DNA from: Psychromonas sp. MME1
GTDB taxonomy: Bacteria > Pseudomonadota > Gammaproteobacteria > Enterobacterales > Psychromonadaceae
Length of the DNA stretch: 64,000 bases
Direction of reading: 5' to 3'
Assembly (NCBI RefSeq): GCF_041080865.1
Contig: NZ_CP160906.1
Location: 3,309,629-3,373,628, forward strand
The translations under genes were made by a program, and so were the position numbers. Under the pieces are notes generated by a model, which worked only from the letters and a program-made list of their open reading frames with translations, ran no database searches and was not told the DNA's origin. Shown here piece by piece: positions 10,074 through 18,421 of this stretch. Position 1 is the first letter of the stretch. Every line of letters begins with the position of its first letter.

Positions 10074-11026
10074 TGAATTACGATATTTTTAATGGTGATG
10101 CCGACGGCATTATTGCGCTTTTACAATGGCGGCTCGCTTTCCCGCTACAGAGCCAGTTAATTACTGGGGTGAAACGTGATATTCAGCTAGTTGAAAAAAT
10201 CACACCAGCGAAGGGTGATTCACTAACGGTGTTAGATATCTCCATGGAAAAAAATAGCACCGCGATAAAAGACGCATTAGCGGTTGGTGCTGCTGTTTTT
10301 TATGCCGACCATCACCGTGCGGGTGACATCCCAGAGCACCCAAAATTACAGGCGCATATCGACCTTGACGCCAATACCTGTACTTCATTAATTATTGATA
10401 AGCTTCTTGATGGGCAGTTTCACGATTGGGCGATTGCCGCTGCCTACGGTGATAATTTAATTGTTAAAGCCGACCAGCTCGCAGAATTGGCGGGGCTATC
10501 GCGTGAACAGGCTGAACAGTTAAAGGAGCTAGGGACATTAATCAATTACAATGGTTATGGAGCAAGTGTTGACGACCTGCATTATCATCCCGCGCAATTA
10601 TTTAAAATGTTACGCAATTATCCTTCTCCCTTTGATTTACTAGCAGATAGCGAATCGCCTTTTTATGTTTTACAAAAAGGATATAACGCAGATATGGCAA
10701 AAGCGTTGGCCATTACGAATAGTTATCAAAGTGAGAAACTTGCTATTGTTGAATTGCCCGTTAAGGCTTGGGCGCGACGTATTAGTGGAGTTTACGGTAA
10801 TTTATTGGCGAATAACGACCCTGACAGAGCACATGCCGTACTAACTGAAAACAGTGATGGGAGTTACTTACTTTCGTTGCGTGCGCCGTTAAGTAAAAAG
10901 CAAGGTGCAGGTGAAATATGTAGCCAATTCGCCACGGGTGGTGGACGAGCCGCCGCAGCTGGTATTAACGCCTTAGATAAAAAAGAGCTACAACGCTTTA
11001 TCGATGTAGTCGAAAACACCTACTGA
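10073..11026 (+). CDS. DHH-family phosphoesterase encoded with cysC
   Basis: A 317-residue protein with an N-terminal DHH domain: NGDADGI near residue 7, LDIS near 54, ADHHRAG near 79 and the later Asp in AYGDN. The C-terminal DHHA1-like end has GGGRAAAAG, similar to GGGH...AAG of NrnA and RecJ relatives. The DHH family hydrolyses phosphodiesters or phosphomonoesters with Mn2+, and NrnA-type members degrade nanoRNA and pAp (3'-phosphoadenosine 5'-phosphate). PAPS use generates pAp, and the gene starts on the last base of cysC. I therefore infer that it clears pAp, as CysQ does elsewhere; no cysQ is in the window. The activity is not proven. Confidence 0.8.
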   Translation: MNYDIFNGDADGIIALLQWRLAFPLQSQLITGVKRDIQLVEKITPAKGDSLTVLDISMEKNSTAIKDALAVGAAVFYADHHRAGDIPEHPKLQAHIDLDANTCTSLIIDKLLDGQFHDWAIAAAYGDNLIVKADQLAELAGLSREQAEQLKELGTLINYNGYGASVDDLHYHPAQLFKMLRNYPSPFDLLADSESPFYVLQKGYNADMAKALAITNSYQSEKLAIVELPVKAWARRISGVYGNLLANNDPDRAHAVLTENSDGSYLLSLRAPLSKKQGAGEICSQFATGGGRAAAAGINALDKKELQRFIDVVENTY

Positions 11027-11040
11027 CCTTCAGAATCGCA

Positions 11041-11545
11041 AGTTTCGCTTTGTGGCGCAGGCTTCAGCCAGAGTGTTGCAATCACCTGGGGCGCAGGCTT
11101 TAGCCTGCTTGTTGTTTTGGTGGGCTAAAAACAGGATACGCAGAGCTTATCCGCTCATGGCACTAAACTGCTGTTTAATTCACATACAGGGAATTGCACT
11201 TGGGGCGCAGGCTTTAGCCTGCTTGTTGTATTTGGTGGGCTAAAGCCCACGCCCCTTGTGGGCTGAAAACAGGATACGCAGAGCTTATCCGCTCATGATA
11301 CTAAACTGCCGTTTAATTCGCCCCACGCCCCTTGTGGGCTAAAAACAGGATGCGCAGAGCTTATCCGCTCATGGCACTAAACTGCTGTTTAATTCACATA
11401 CAGGGAATTGCACTTGGGGCGCAGGCTTTAGCCTGCTTGTTGTATTTGGTGGGCTAAAGCCCACGCCCCTTGTGGGCTGAAAACAGGATACGCAGAGCTT
11501 ATCCGCTCATGATACTAAACTGTCGTTTAATTCGCCCCAGGCTCC
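11041..11545. repeat. Intergenic repeat cluster with a 214-bp tandem duplication
   Basis: The gap between the DHH gene and the SLBB gene is filled by the composite repeat. A block starting at 11122 (GGGCTAAAAACAGGATACGC) recurs at 11336 almost without change, giving two tandem units of 214 bases. Each unit contains the GGGGCG...GCCTGC hairpin (first copy at 11202), the inverted GTGGGCTAAAGCCCAC hairpin, and two copies of the GAGC...GCTC plus TAAAC...GTTTA block. From about 11546 to 11690 the sequence is AT-rich and is the likely promoter zone of the downstream export gene. Confidence 0.9.
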
Positions 11546-11791
11546 TTTGTATAACTAAAAACAATATGTGTAAGGCTGATTTTGTGTAATTAATGTAGAA
11601 AAAAACTAAAAAAATCTGCTAATATCCGCACTTAATTTATCTAAATAAATTTTTTTGCAAACAGAGCATCAACCAACATTTATAACGGAATATACATGAC
11701 GAAGCCGCAAGTTGGACTAACTACACTCTCTGTTCGCAATAAAAACAACCCCTTATCAGTTCACCGCTCACTAAGACTAAAAGATATGATA

Positions 11792-14443
11792 ATGAAAAAT
11801 ATAATGCGAAAGATAGGCTTGTCGATGCTGTTTTTTACGACAACCCTTTTTGCTCAAACCCCGACTGCAGCACAAATGGCACAATTTAAACAGTTGCCAA
11901 GAGCGCAGCAAGAACAACTTGCAAAGCAGTATGGTGTTGATTTAAGCGCGAGCGGAAGTAGCGAGGTGGCTGAAAAAAAGCCGTATATCCCTCCAACTAA
12001 AACAGTGGCAGAAAGAAATATAGAAAATGTTGATATAAAAGTTGACTACCAAAGTGGCAAGCAATTAAAACCTTTTGGTTATGATGTGTTAGCAGGGCAG
12101 GCAACTAATTCACCGATTGATGATATTCCCATTCCTAATGATTACATTATGGGGCCTGGCGATGAAATTAAAATAGAACTCTACGGTAAGGTGAATAATA
12201 CCTTTAATCTTAAAGTAACGCGTGAAGGTAAAGTCCATTTACCCGAATTAGGTCCTATTAATTTATCAGGCTTAACCTTTCAAGAAGCTCGTGAAGAGCT
12301 AACTAATAGCATTAATAATAAAATTATCGGTGTTGATAGCAGTATCACCATGGGCAGTTTGCGTTTAATGCAAGTCTATATTGTTGGCGAGAGTGCTCAA
12401 CCGGGCGCCTACAACGTTAACCCTATAACTACGGTGACGCAGGCGCTTGTTGCCTCTGGTGGCGTAAAAGTGACGGGCAGTTTGCGTAATATCCAACTAA
12501 AACGAAAAGGTCAAATTGTGACCACGTTAGATATGTACGACCTTATTTTAAAAGGTAATACAGCTAATGATGTGCGCTTGCAGGGTGGAGATACTTTATT
12601 TATACCCCCGCGAGAGAACACCGTTGTTGTTGACGGTGCAGTGATGCGTCCTGCAATTTACGAGTTAAAAAATAATACCTCGTTAAATGAGTTGATTGAG
12701 CTTGCAGGTGGCACGCAAATGGATGCCTTTTTGCAAAATGTTACCGTACGCCGTCTAACCACTGAGGGTGTTGAGGTTAAATCCGTTGACCTTAGCAATA
12801 AACAAAGCACTAAATTTAGTATAAAAAATGGCGATGTAGTGCAAGTAAGCCAAGTAAATAAAACGCTGACAAACGCAATAGCAGTGAGAGGCGAAGTTAT
12901 TCGCCAAGGTGTTTATCAGTTCGTTCCTGGTATGAAGGTGAATGATGTCATTACCTCTATTGCATCGGATTTAAAATTAACCACGGACCTTAACTATGCA
13001 TTAGTCGTGCGAGAAATTAACGCACAACATGATATTGAAGTGCTGCAATTTGATTTAGGTGAAGCGATTAAAACGCCACACTCTCGTGAAAACTTAACCC
13101 TGCAGAAACTCGATCAGATTTTTGTCTTTAGTAATAGTGTTAATAGTCAATTTTGGCGCGGTGAAACCGAAAAATCGGCATTATTATTAGAACAAGAAAG
13201 AAATAAAGAGCAACTGTCTCAAGCGGCTAAAGAAAAAATTCAACAAGATGGCATGCCTGAGAAAATGATTGATGATGTCACTGGTGCCGAAGTTGAAGTT
13301 TCTTCTAATCAAGATAGCAAGGCGATGGTTGGCAGCGAGTTAGCAAGCCAATCGGTTGAAAACCTTCGCGAATCGCAACTTGAACCTATTTTGACCCGTT
13401 TACGTTCTCAGGCATCATTGATTAATCCTATACAAGTTATCGAAATTGGTGGGGATGTAAAATACCCTGGCACTTACCCCTTAGTTAAAAATGGGCATGT
13501 TAAAGATGCGATTAAAGCCGCGGGGGGGTTATTAGAGTCTGCCTACTTAAATGAAGCTGAATTAACGCGTACCAGTTATGTTGAAGATGATTTGAAAATC
13601 AAGCAATATCGTCTTGATTTGCATCAATTAGATGCCGCAAATAGCAAGTCTAATTACCAATTAAGATCAAAAGATCGCCTTAACATACTCACCAAACCGG
13701 GCTGGAATGATGAATTAGTCGTGACCCTGCAAGGAGAGGTTCGTTTCCCTGGGGAGTACTCCTTCAAACGTGGAGAAACGATTAAGGATATAGTGCTACG
13801 AGCGGGTGGTTTGACTCGTTTTGCAAATGCGGAAGGGGCTGTTTTTGCCCGTGAACAGTTAAAAATTCGCGAAGCAAGGGAGATGAAATACCTAAAGGCG
13901 CAGATGCAACAGCAAATTTCAGCCATGACTCTACGTAAAAATAGTGTCACGGGGAGTTATGCATCATCTCCTCAGGATGCGCTTAATGTGGTTAATGAAT
14001 TAGAAACATTGCCAGCACTCGGGCGTATGGTGATTAATCTACCTGAAATACTCAATAACAATGAAAAATTGGATGTACAGCTAGCGAATGAGGATAAAAT
14101 TTATATCCCTGAGTTAGTCAAAGCTGTTTCAATTATTGGTGAAGTACAGTTTAAGTCAACGCATACCTTCGATGAAAATTTAACTCTTGATGATTACATT
14201 GATTTAGCAGGGGGCATGAAAAAACAAGCCGATAATGACCGAATTTATGTAATTCGCGCCAATGGCTCTGTGATGGTGCCAAAAAGCTCTTACTGGTTTA
14301 ACAATCAAAATCAGCCATTAAAGCCCGGTGATACTATCGTCGTTCCGATCGATGTTGATTACATGGATGGCTTAAGCGCAGTTGCAACGGCAACACAAAT
14401 TGTTTATCAATTGGGTGTTGCTTGGAGCGCAATTAATAATTAA
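11792..14443 (+). CDS. Polysaccharide export outer-membrane protein with SLBB repeats (Wza-like)
   Basis: From the ATG at 11792 this is an 883-residue protein with a signal peptide (MKNIMRKIGLSMLFFTTTLF, cleaved near AQ-TP). It has a Poly_export domain (YIMGPGDEIKIELYGKV) followed by several SLBB/soluble-ligand-binding-beta-grasp repeats (for example VVDGAVMRPAIYELKNNTS, VIEIGGDVKYPGTYPL, VTLQGEVRFPGEYSFKRGE, VSIIGEVQFKSTHTF). It is far longer than E. coli Wza (about 380 residues), as in the large SLBB proteins of marine bacteria. It should form or support an outer-membrane polysaccharide exit. An in-frame ATG at 11696 would put 32 charged residues before the signal peptide, so 11786 or 11792 is preferred. 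The next gene is wzz. Confidence 0.85.
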   Translation: MKNIMRKIGLSMLFFTTTLFAQTPTAAQMAQFKQLPRAQQEQLAKQYGVDLSASGSSEVAEKKPYIPPTKTVAERNIENVDIKVDYQSGKQLKPFGYDVLAGQATNSPIDDIPIPNDYIMGPGDEIKIELYGKVNNTFNLKVTREGKVHLPELGPINLSGLTFQEAREELTNSINNKIIGVDSSITMGSLRLMQVYIVGESAQPGAYNVNPITTVTQALVASGGVKVTGSLRNIQLKRKGQIVTTLDMYDLILKGNTANDVRLQGGDTLFIPPRENTVVVDGAVMRPAIYELKNNTSLNELIELAGGTQMDAFLQNVTVRRLTTEGVEVKSVDLSNKQSTKFSIKNGDVVQVSQVNKTLTNAIAVRGEVIRQGVYQFVPGMKVNDVITSIASDLKLTTDLNYALVVREINAQHDIEVLQFDLGEAIKTPHSRENLTLQKLDQIFVFSNSVNSQFWRGETEKSALLLEQERNKEQLSQAAKEKIQQDGMPEKMIDDVTGAEVEVSSNQDSKAMVGSELASQSVENLRESQLEPILTRLRSQASLINPIQVIEIGGDVKYPGTYPLVKNGHVKDAIKAAGGLLESAYLNEAELTRTSYVEDDLKIKQYRLDLHQLDAANSKSNYQLRSKDRLNILTKPGWNDELVVTLQGEVRFPGEYSFKRGETIKDIVLRAGGLTRFANAEGAVFAREQLKIREAREMKYLKAQMQQQISAMTLRKNSVTGSYASSPQDALNVVNELETLPALGRMVINLPEILNNNEKLDVQLANEDKIYIPELVKAVSIIGEVQFKSTHTFDENLTLDDYIDLAGGMKKQADNDRIYVIRANGSVMVPKSSYWFNNQNQPLKPGDTIVVPIDVDYMDGLSAVATATQIVYQLGVAWSAINN

Positions 14444-14520
14444 TCGCAATCACGCAAATAATTTTGTTTATAAAGATACAGGCATTGCTTAACTAAGTGA
14501 TGCCTGTCATAGGCTAATCA

Positions 14521-15492
14521 ATGAATCATAACTACCCTGAAAATATGCAACCTTTTATGGCTGCACAAGCTGATGATGAAATCGACCTGCGTGAATTGTT
14601 TCATGCACTATGGAAAGGCAAATGGATCATCATACTCTGTACCGCTGTGCTTGCCGTTGGCGGTGTTTTTTTTGCTTTATCGCAACCCAATACCTATAAA
14701 TCTGATGTGTTACTCGCTCCCACGCAGGGCAGTTCTGGCGGAGGTTTGTCAGGACAACTTGGTGGCTTAGCTGCATTAGCAGGAGTTAATATCGGTGGTG
14801 CACAAGCGGATGATCCTAAGGTTGAGGCATTAGCCGTTTTACAATCGCGTAAATTTATCGACGCTTTCATTGTTAAACATGACCTGTTAGTGCCCCTGAT
14901 GGCCAGTACAAAATGGATAGAGGATAGTAACACCCTGATTTTAGATGAAGAGCTATATGATGCCGCCACTAAGGAGTGGTTATTTGACCCAGAAGAAAAT
15001 GAAACGTTAAAACCGACCCTCTGGGATGCTAATAAAGCATTTAAGGAATTACTTGCAGTATCGGAAGACAAAGAAAGTGGTATGGTGACTATCAGCGTTA
15101 CGCACTTTTCTCCTTTTGTTGCACAGCAGTGGGCGACATTATTGGTTTCTGAGCTTAATGAGTGGATGAAACAGAACGAATTAGACAGATCCAGCAAAAA
15201 TCTTGGCTATTTGCAGTCTAAAATAGACGAAACATCTATTGCTGAATTGCGTACGGTATTTTATCAAATGGTAGAAGAGCAGATTAAAAAAAGAATGATT
15301 GCCGAAGTACAGGATGAATACGTTTTTAAAACCATTGACCCTGCCGTGGTTGCAGAGGAAAAAGCTGGACCTAAACGCGCCTTAATTTGTGTATTAGCAA
15401 CCCTGTTAGGTGGTATGTTAGGTGTCGCCATCGTACTCGTGCGGTTCGCCTTTAATAAAAAAGAGCCAACAGAGCTCACTACAACCGTATAG
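14521..15492 (+). CDS. Wzz/chain-length determinant protein
   Basis: A 323-residue inner-membrane protein. A cytoplasmic head EIDLRELFHALWKGKW precedes the first membrane segment (about residues 33-51). A long periplasmic domain of mixed helix follows, then the proline-bearing IDPAVVAEEKAGPKRA before the second membrane segment (about 286-308). This is the Wzz architecture, which sets O-antigen or polysaccharide length together with Wzy. There is no C-terminal tyrosine kinase domain, so it is not a full Wzc. It lies 77 bases after the SLBB export gene and is probably co-transcribed with it. Confidence 0.88.
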   Translation: MNHNYPENMQPFMAAQADDEIDLRELFHALWKGKWIIILCTAVLAVGGVFFALSQPNTYKSDVLLAPTQGSSGGGLSGQLGGLAALAGVNIGGAQADDPKVEALAVLQSRKFIDAFIVKHDLLVPLMASTKWIEDSNTLILDEELYDAATKEWLFDPEENETLKPTLWDANKAFKELLAVSEDKESGMVTISVTHFSPFVAQQWATLLVSELNEWMKQNELDRSSKNLGYLQSKIDETSIAELRTVFYQMVEEQIKKRMIAEVQDEYVFKTIDPAVVAEEKAGPKRALICVLATLLGGMLGVAIVLVRFAFNKKEPTELTTTV

Positions 15493-15700
15493 TCAAGCAA
15501 AGCTCAAATTAGCCTGCCAGAGTATTGTAATAATTAGGGGCGCAGGCTTTAGCCTGCTTGTTTTTGGTGGCCTAAAAACAGGCTGCGTAGAGCTTATGTT
15601 GGTTATGGGGCGCAGGCTTTAGCCTGCTTGATTTTGGTAGGCTAAAAACAGGCTGCGCAGAGCTTATGTTGTTATGAGGCGCAGGCTTTAGCCTGCATAT

Positions 15701-15761
15701 TTAGCACTGTCATTATTCATATTCATAAGCACCATAAAAGCGTAGTTCAGCATTATTTAGA
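15701..15761 (-). repeat. Duplicate of the RAYT gene 3' end, copy 1
   Basis: Read on the minus strand, this segment would encode LRFYGAYEYE and a stop, closely matching the last residues (QRFYGVYEDE, stop) of the transposase gene at 16041. The flanking GCCTGCATATTTAGCACTGT is also shared with the sequence after the real gene. It is a fragment, not a gene, and it sits inside the repeat cluster. Confidence 0.8.
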
Positions 15762-15858
15762 CCACCTGTTTTTTGGGTGGGCTAAAGCCCACGCCCCTTG
15801 TGAGCTAAAAACAGGATACGCAGAGCTTATGTTGTTATGGGGCGTAGGCTTTAGCCTA

Positions 15859-15922
15859 CATATTTAGCGCTGTCATTATTCATATTCATAAGCACCATAA
15901 AAGCGTAGGTCAGCATCATTTA
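15859..15922 (-). repeat. Duplicate of the RAYT gene 3' end, copy 2
   Basis: Here TATTTAGCGCTGTCATTATT is followed by sequence that on the minus strand encodes LRFYGAYEYE and a stop. It is the same as copy 1 with few changes, and again lies next to a GTAGGCTTTAGCCTAC hairpin, just as the true gene end does at 16003-16043. Confidence 0.8.
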
Positions 15923-16040
15923 GCCTGCTTGTTGTATTTGGTGGGCTAAAGCCCACGCCCCTTGTGAGCTAAAAACAGGCTGCGTAGAGCTTATGTTGGT
16001 TATGGGGCGTAGGCTTTAGCCTACATATTTAGCACTGTAA

Positions 16041-16565
16041 TTATTCATCTTCATAAACACCATAAAAGCGTTGGTTAGCATCTTTTAGCCCTGCTTTTAC
16101 CGCATTGTTTTTAATATATTGATAAGTCATTACAAATTGCTTTTCCGTTCTGACGACCTTATCAAAATAACTCCGATCCCAGACAATCCCTCTTCTTTGA
16201 TAGTGTTGGTTTATCAAAAAAGCACTACCACCCTTTATTTTTTGCATAATATTAACAAGTGGCAATATTTGCTGAAAAAGCAGGTGGATATGATTGGGCA
16301 TAATCGAGACTGCAATAAGTTCATAACAACTGGTATTTTTTGCTTTAAAAAAAGCGATAAGTTTGCCAATGATTTCATCATTTAATATTGCCCCTGCATT
16401 ACAAATATCTAAAAATTGGTCTTGTTTAAATTGTTGCTCTGAAACACTTTGGCTTATATCCGGCCTGTTTTTGTGAAGATAGTAGCGAACACTCTCCTGT
16501 GTTCTAAATGTCACGAACTGAATTGCATTAATTTGATCGATATGAAAAAGAGTTTTATGAAGCAT
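16041..16565 (-). CDS. REP-associated tyrosine transposase (RAYT, Y1_Tnp / IS200-like)
   Basis: A 174-residue protein of the Y1 transposase superfamily. The HUH motif is in SIMPNHIHLLFQ and the candidate catalytic tyrosine in TYQYIKNNAVKAGL, the usual RAYT pattern. RAYTs are single-copy, domesticated relatives of IS200/IS605 transposases that process palindromic REP sequences. The gene is flanked on both sides by clusters of hairpin repeats, and its own last codons are duplicated in three of them. Length and motifs suggest an intact enzyme. No left/right IS ends or TnpB were seen. Confidence 0.88.
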   Translation of the reverse strand: MLHKTLFHIDQINAIQFVTFRTQESVRYYLHKNRPDISQSVSEQQFKQDQFLDICNAGAILNDEIIGKLIAFFKAKNTSCYELIAVSIMPNHIHLLFQQILPLVNIMQKIKGGSAFLINQHYQRRGIVWDRSYFDKVVRTEKQFVMTYQYIKNNAVKAGLKDANQRFYGVYEDE

Positions 16566-16689
16566 AATATAGTGCCATTAAAAATGGATTCATTATTGGT
16601 TTAAACAGCTAAGTCTAGAACAGCAAAGCAACATCGACAATTAACGGTTCCCCGCAGTTTATATTGCTCACTAGACTCAGACTTCAGTC

Positions 16690-16925
16690 AGAGTATTGCA
16701 ATCACCAGGGGCGCAGGCTTTAGCCTGCTTATTTTTGGTGGGCTAAAGCCCACGCCCCTTGTGAGCTAAAAACAGGCTGCGTAGAGTTTATGTTGGTTAT
16801 GGGGCGTAGGCTTTAGCCTACATATTTAGCGCTGTCATTATTCATATTCATAAGCACCATAAAAGCGTAGGTCAGCATTATTTAGACTACCTGTTTTTTT
16901 GGTGGGCTCAAGCCCACGCCCCTTC
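16690..16925. repeat. Repeat cluster on the 5' side of the RAYT gene
   Basis: Units begin near 16709 (GGGGCGCAGGCTTTAGCCTG), with its inverted partner GTGGGCTAAAGCCCACGCCC, then a GTAGGCTTTAGCCTAC unit near 16804 and a final GGTGGGCTCAAGCCCACGCC. Together with 15535-16034 it brackets the transposase, the arrangement known as a REPtron. The remaining gaps 16566-16689 and 16926-17020 show no gene. Confidence 0.88.
16821..16884 (-). repeat. Duplicate of the RAYT gene 3' end, copy 3
   Basis: The segment starting CATATTTAGCGCTGTCATTA reads on the minus strand as LRFYGAYEYE and a stop, the same tail fragment as copies 1 and 2, and follows a GTAGGCTTTAGCCTAC hairpin. It lies on the opposite side of the transposase gene from the other two. 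Confidence 0.8.
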
Positions 16926-17020
16926 ACTGCCCCTCATTCGTAACGCTACGGTGGCAAAAAATCAATATTTACCTAATATTATTCCTATTAATTTGAAAAT
17001 TAGATAGGGAAATCAAGCGT

Positions 17021-18421
17021 ATGCAGATACTCCATCACGGTGCGACTTGTGGCGTAACTGGCTCTTGCCATCAACTGATGATTGATTCGCAAAACAGTCT
17101 ACTCATCGATTGTGGCTTGTTTCAGGGGGCTGAAATTGCCAATCACAAAAATGAACAACACTTAACCATTGAGTTTGATATTAGCACCGTGCAAGCGTTA
17201 TTAGTTACACATTGCCATATCGACCATGTTGGTCGCATTCCCTACCTACTCGCCGCAGGTTTTACCGGGGCGATTCTCGCAACAGAAGCCACTGCTTCCT
17301 TGTTGCCCATGGTGCTAGAAGATGCGTTAAAAGTTGGCGTGACGCGTAATAAATCGATTATTGATGCTTGTTTAAAACGGTTAAAAAAGCAGTTAGTTTC
17401 GGTGCCCTATAAGCAATGGTTCAATGTGGCGCTCACTGGCAATAGTAAAACTAAAATTAAGTTCCAACCTGCAGGGCATATTCTTGGTTCGGCTTACATT
17501 GAAGTTGATGTGAAAGTGTATAATAGTCAGACACAACGAGTCGTCTTTTCTGGAGATTTAGGCGCTACCTATTCGCCCTTGTTGGCATCACCCAAAAGCC
17601 CCTATAAAGCGGATATATTGGTATTGGAAAGTACCTATGGCGATAAAAATCATGTTGGGCGCAAACAGCGTAGTGAAGCCTTGCGTAAGGTGCTAGAAAA
17701 AGCGGTGGCAGATAATGGCGTAGTGATCATCCCCGCATTTAGTATTGGCCGCACCCAAGAGCTATTGTATGAACTTGAAGCGCTTATTTCATCCGCTAAA
17801 AATAAAAAACTAGCAGAAATTGAGATCATAGTGGATTCTCCAATGGCAGCTAAGTTCACTAAATACTATCAACAATTCCAATCACTGTGGGACGCCGAAG
17901 CGAGGCGACGTATTACGCAAGGGCGGCAACCACTCAACTTTGATTCACTCTACACCATTGATACCCATCAACAACATTTACAAGTTATCGACTATTTAGC
18001 GAAGCGCGATAAACCCGTCATTGTTATTGCTGCTAGTGGCATGTGTAGTGGTGGGCGAGTCGTTAATTATTTACGTCGATTTTTAGCAGAAAAAAGTACC
18101 GACGTGCTATTTGTTGGTTATCAAGCCGAAGGAACATTAGGGCGCGATATTCAGCATTACGGTCCGCGTGGCGGTTATGTGTTTATTGATGGCCAGAAAA
18201 TAACGATTAATGCGGGCATACATACCCTATCAGGGTACTCTGCCCATGCAGACCAAAGCAACTTAGTTAACTTTGTAAAACGAATGCGACATAAGCCAGA
18301 AAAAGTGATCCTAGTGCATGGTGACGCAGAGGCTAAGCAAATATTAGCTAAACAATTGCAACAACAGGGAATTAGCGTTGTTTTTGGTGGCCTGAAAACA
18401 GGATGTGAGAGTTTATGTTGA
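17021..18421 (+). CDS. MBL-fold / beta-CASP RNA-processing exonuclease family protein
   Basis: A 466-residue protein with metallo-beta-lactamase motif HCHIDHVGR (about residues 66-74), later GHILGS, FSGDLG and VLESTYGD, and the beta-CASP features PAFSIGRTQELLYEL, IIVDSPMA and AASGMCSGGRVVNYLR, with C-terminal SGYSAHADQ and VHGDAEA. This is the CPSF73/RNase J-like group of bacterial YSH1-type ribonucleases, and the metal ligands look complete. The last nine or so residues (GGLKTGCESLC) and the stop are encoded by a copy of the intergenic repeat that begins at about 18384, so the native C-terminus has been rewritten. It is a stand-alone gene with repeats on both sides. Confidence 0.88.
   Translation: MQILHHGATCGVTGSCHQLMIDSQNSLLIDCGLFQGAEIANHKNEQHLTIEFDISTVQALLVTHCHIDHVGRIPYLLAAGFTGAILATEATASLLPMVLEDALKVGVTRNKSIIDACLKRLKKQLVSVPYKQWFNVALTGNSKTKIKFQPAGHILGSAYIEVDVKVYNSQTQRVVFSGDLGATYSPLLASPKSPYKADILVLESTYGDKNHVGRKQRSEALRKVLEKAVADNGVVIIPAFSIGRTQELLYELEALISSAKNKKLAEIEIIVDSPMAAKFTKYYQQFQSLWDAEARRRITQGRQPLNFDSLYTIDTHQQHLQVIDYLAKRDKPVIVIAASGMCSGGRVVNYLRRFLAEKSTDVLFVGYQAEGTLGRDIQHYGPRGGYVFIDGQKITINAGIHTLSGYSAHADQSNLVNFVKRMRHKPEKVILVHGDAEAKQILAKQLQQQGISVVFGGLKTGCESLC

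Larger units (their letters stand above)
15535..16034. repeat. Repeat cluster upstream (on the map) of the RAYT gene
   Basis: The gap after wzz holds at least five hairpin units (near 15537, 15606, 15678, 15839 and 16003). Stems come in paired variants GCAGGCT/AGCCTGC, GTAGGCT/AGCCTAC and GTGGGCT/AGCCCAC around a central TT or AA. Units alternate with the block GAGCTAAAAACAGGCTGCGT and with copies of the transposase gene tail listed separately. Nothing else coding was recognised here. Confidence 0.9.

Noticed and set aside
11052-11243. 63-codon plus-strand frame in the repeat cluster
   Set aside because: It consists only of repeat sequence (QASARVLQSPGAQALACLL is a translated hairpin unit) and has no ribosome binding site.
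15422-15622. 66-codon frame after wzz
   Set aside because: It overlaps the wzz 3' end out of frame and then reads repeat sequence; the same translated string GGLKTGC appears at 18390, so it is repeat-derived.
15535-16034. Intrinsic terminators formed by the repeat hairpins
   Set aside because: Hairpins are strong but mostly lack a following T-run, so I list them as repeats; they might still stabilise mRNA ends.
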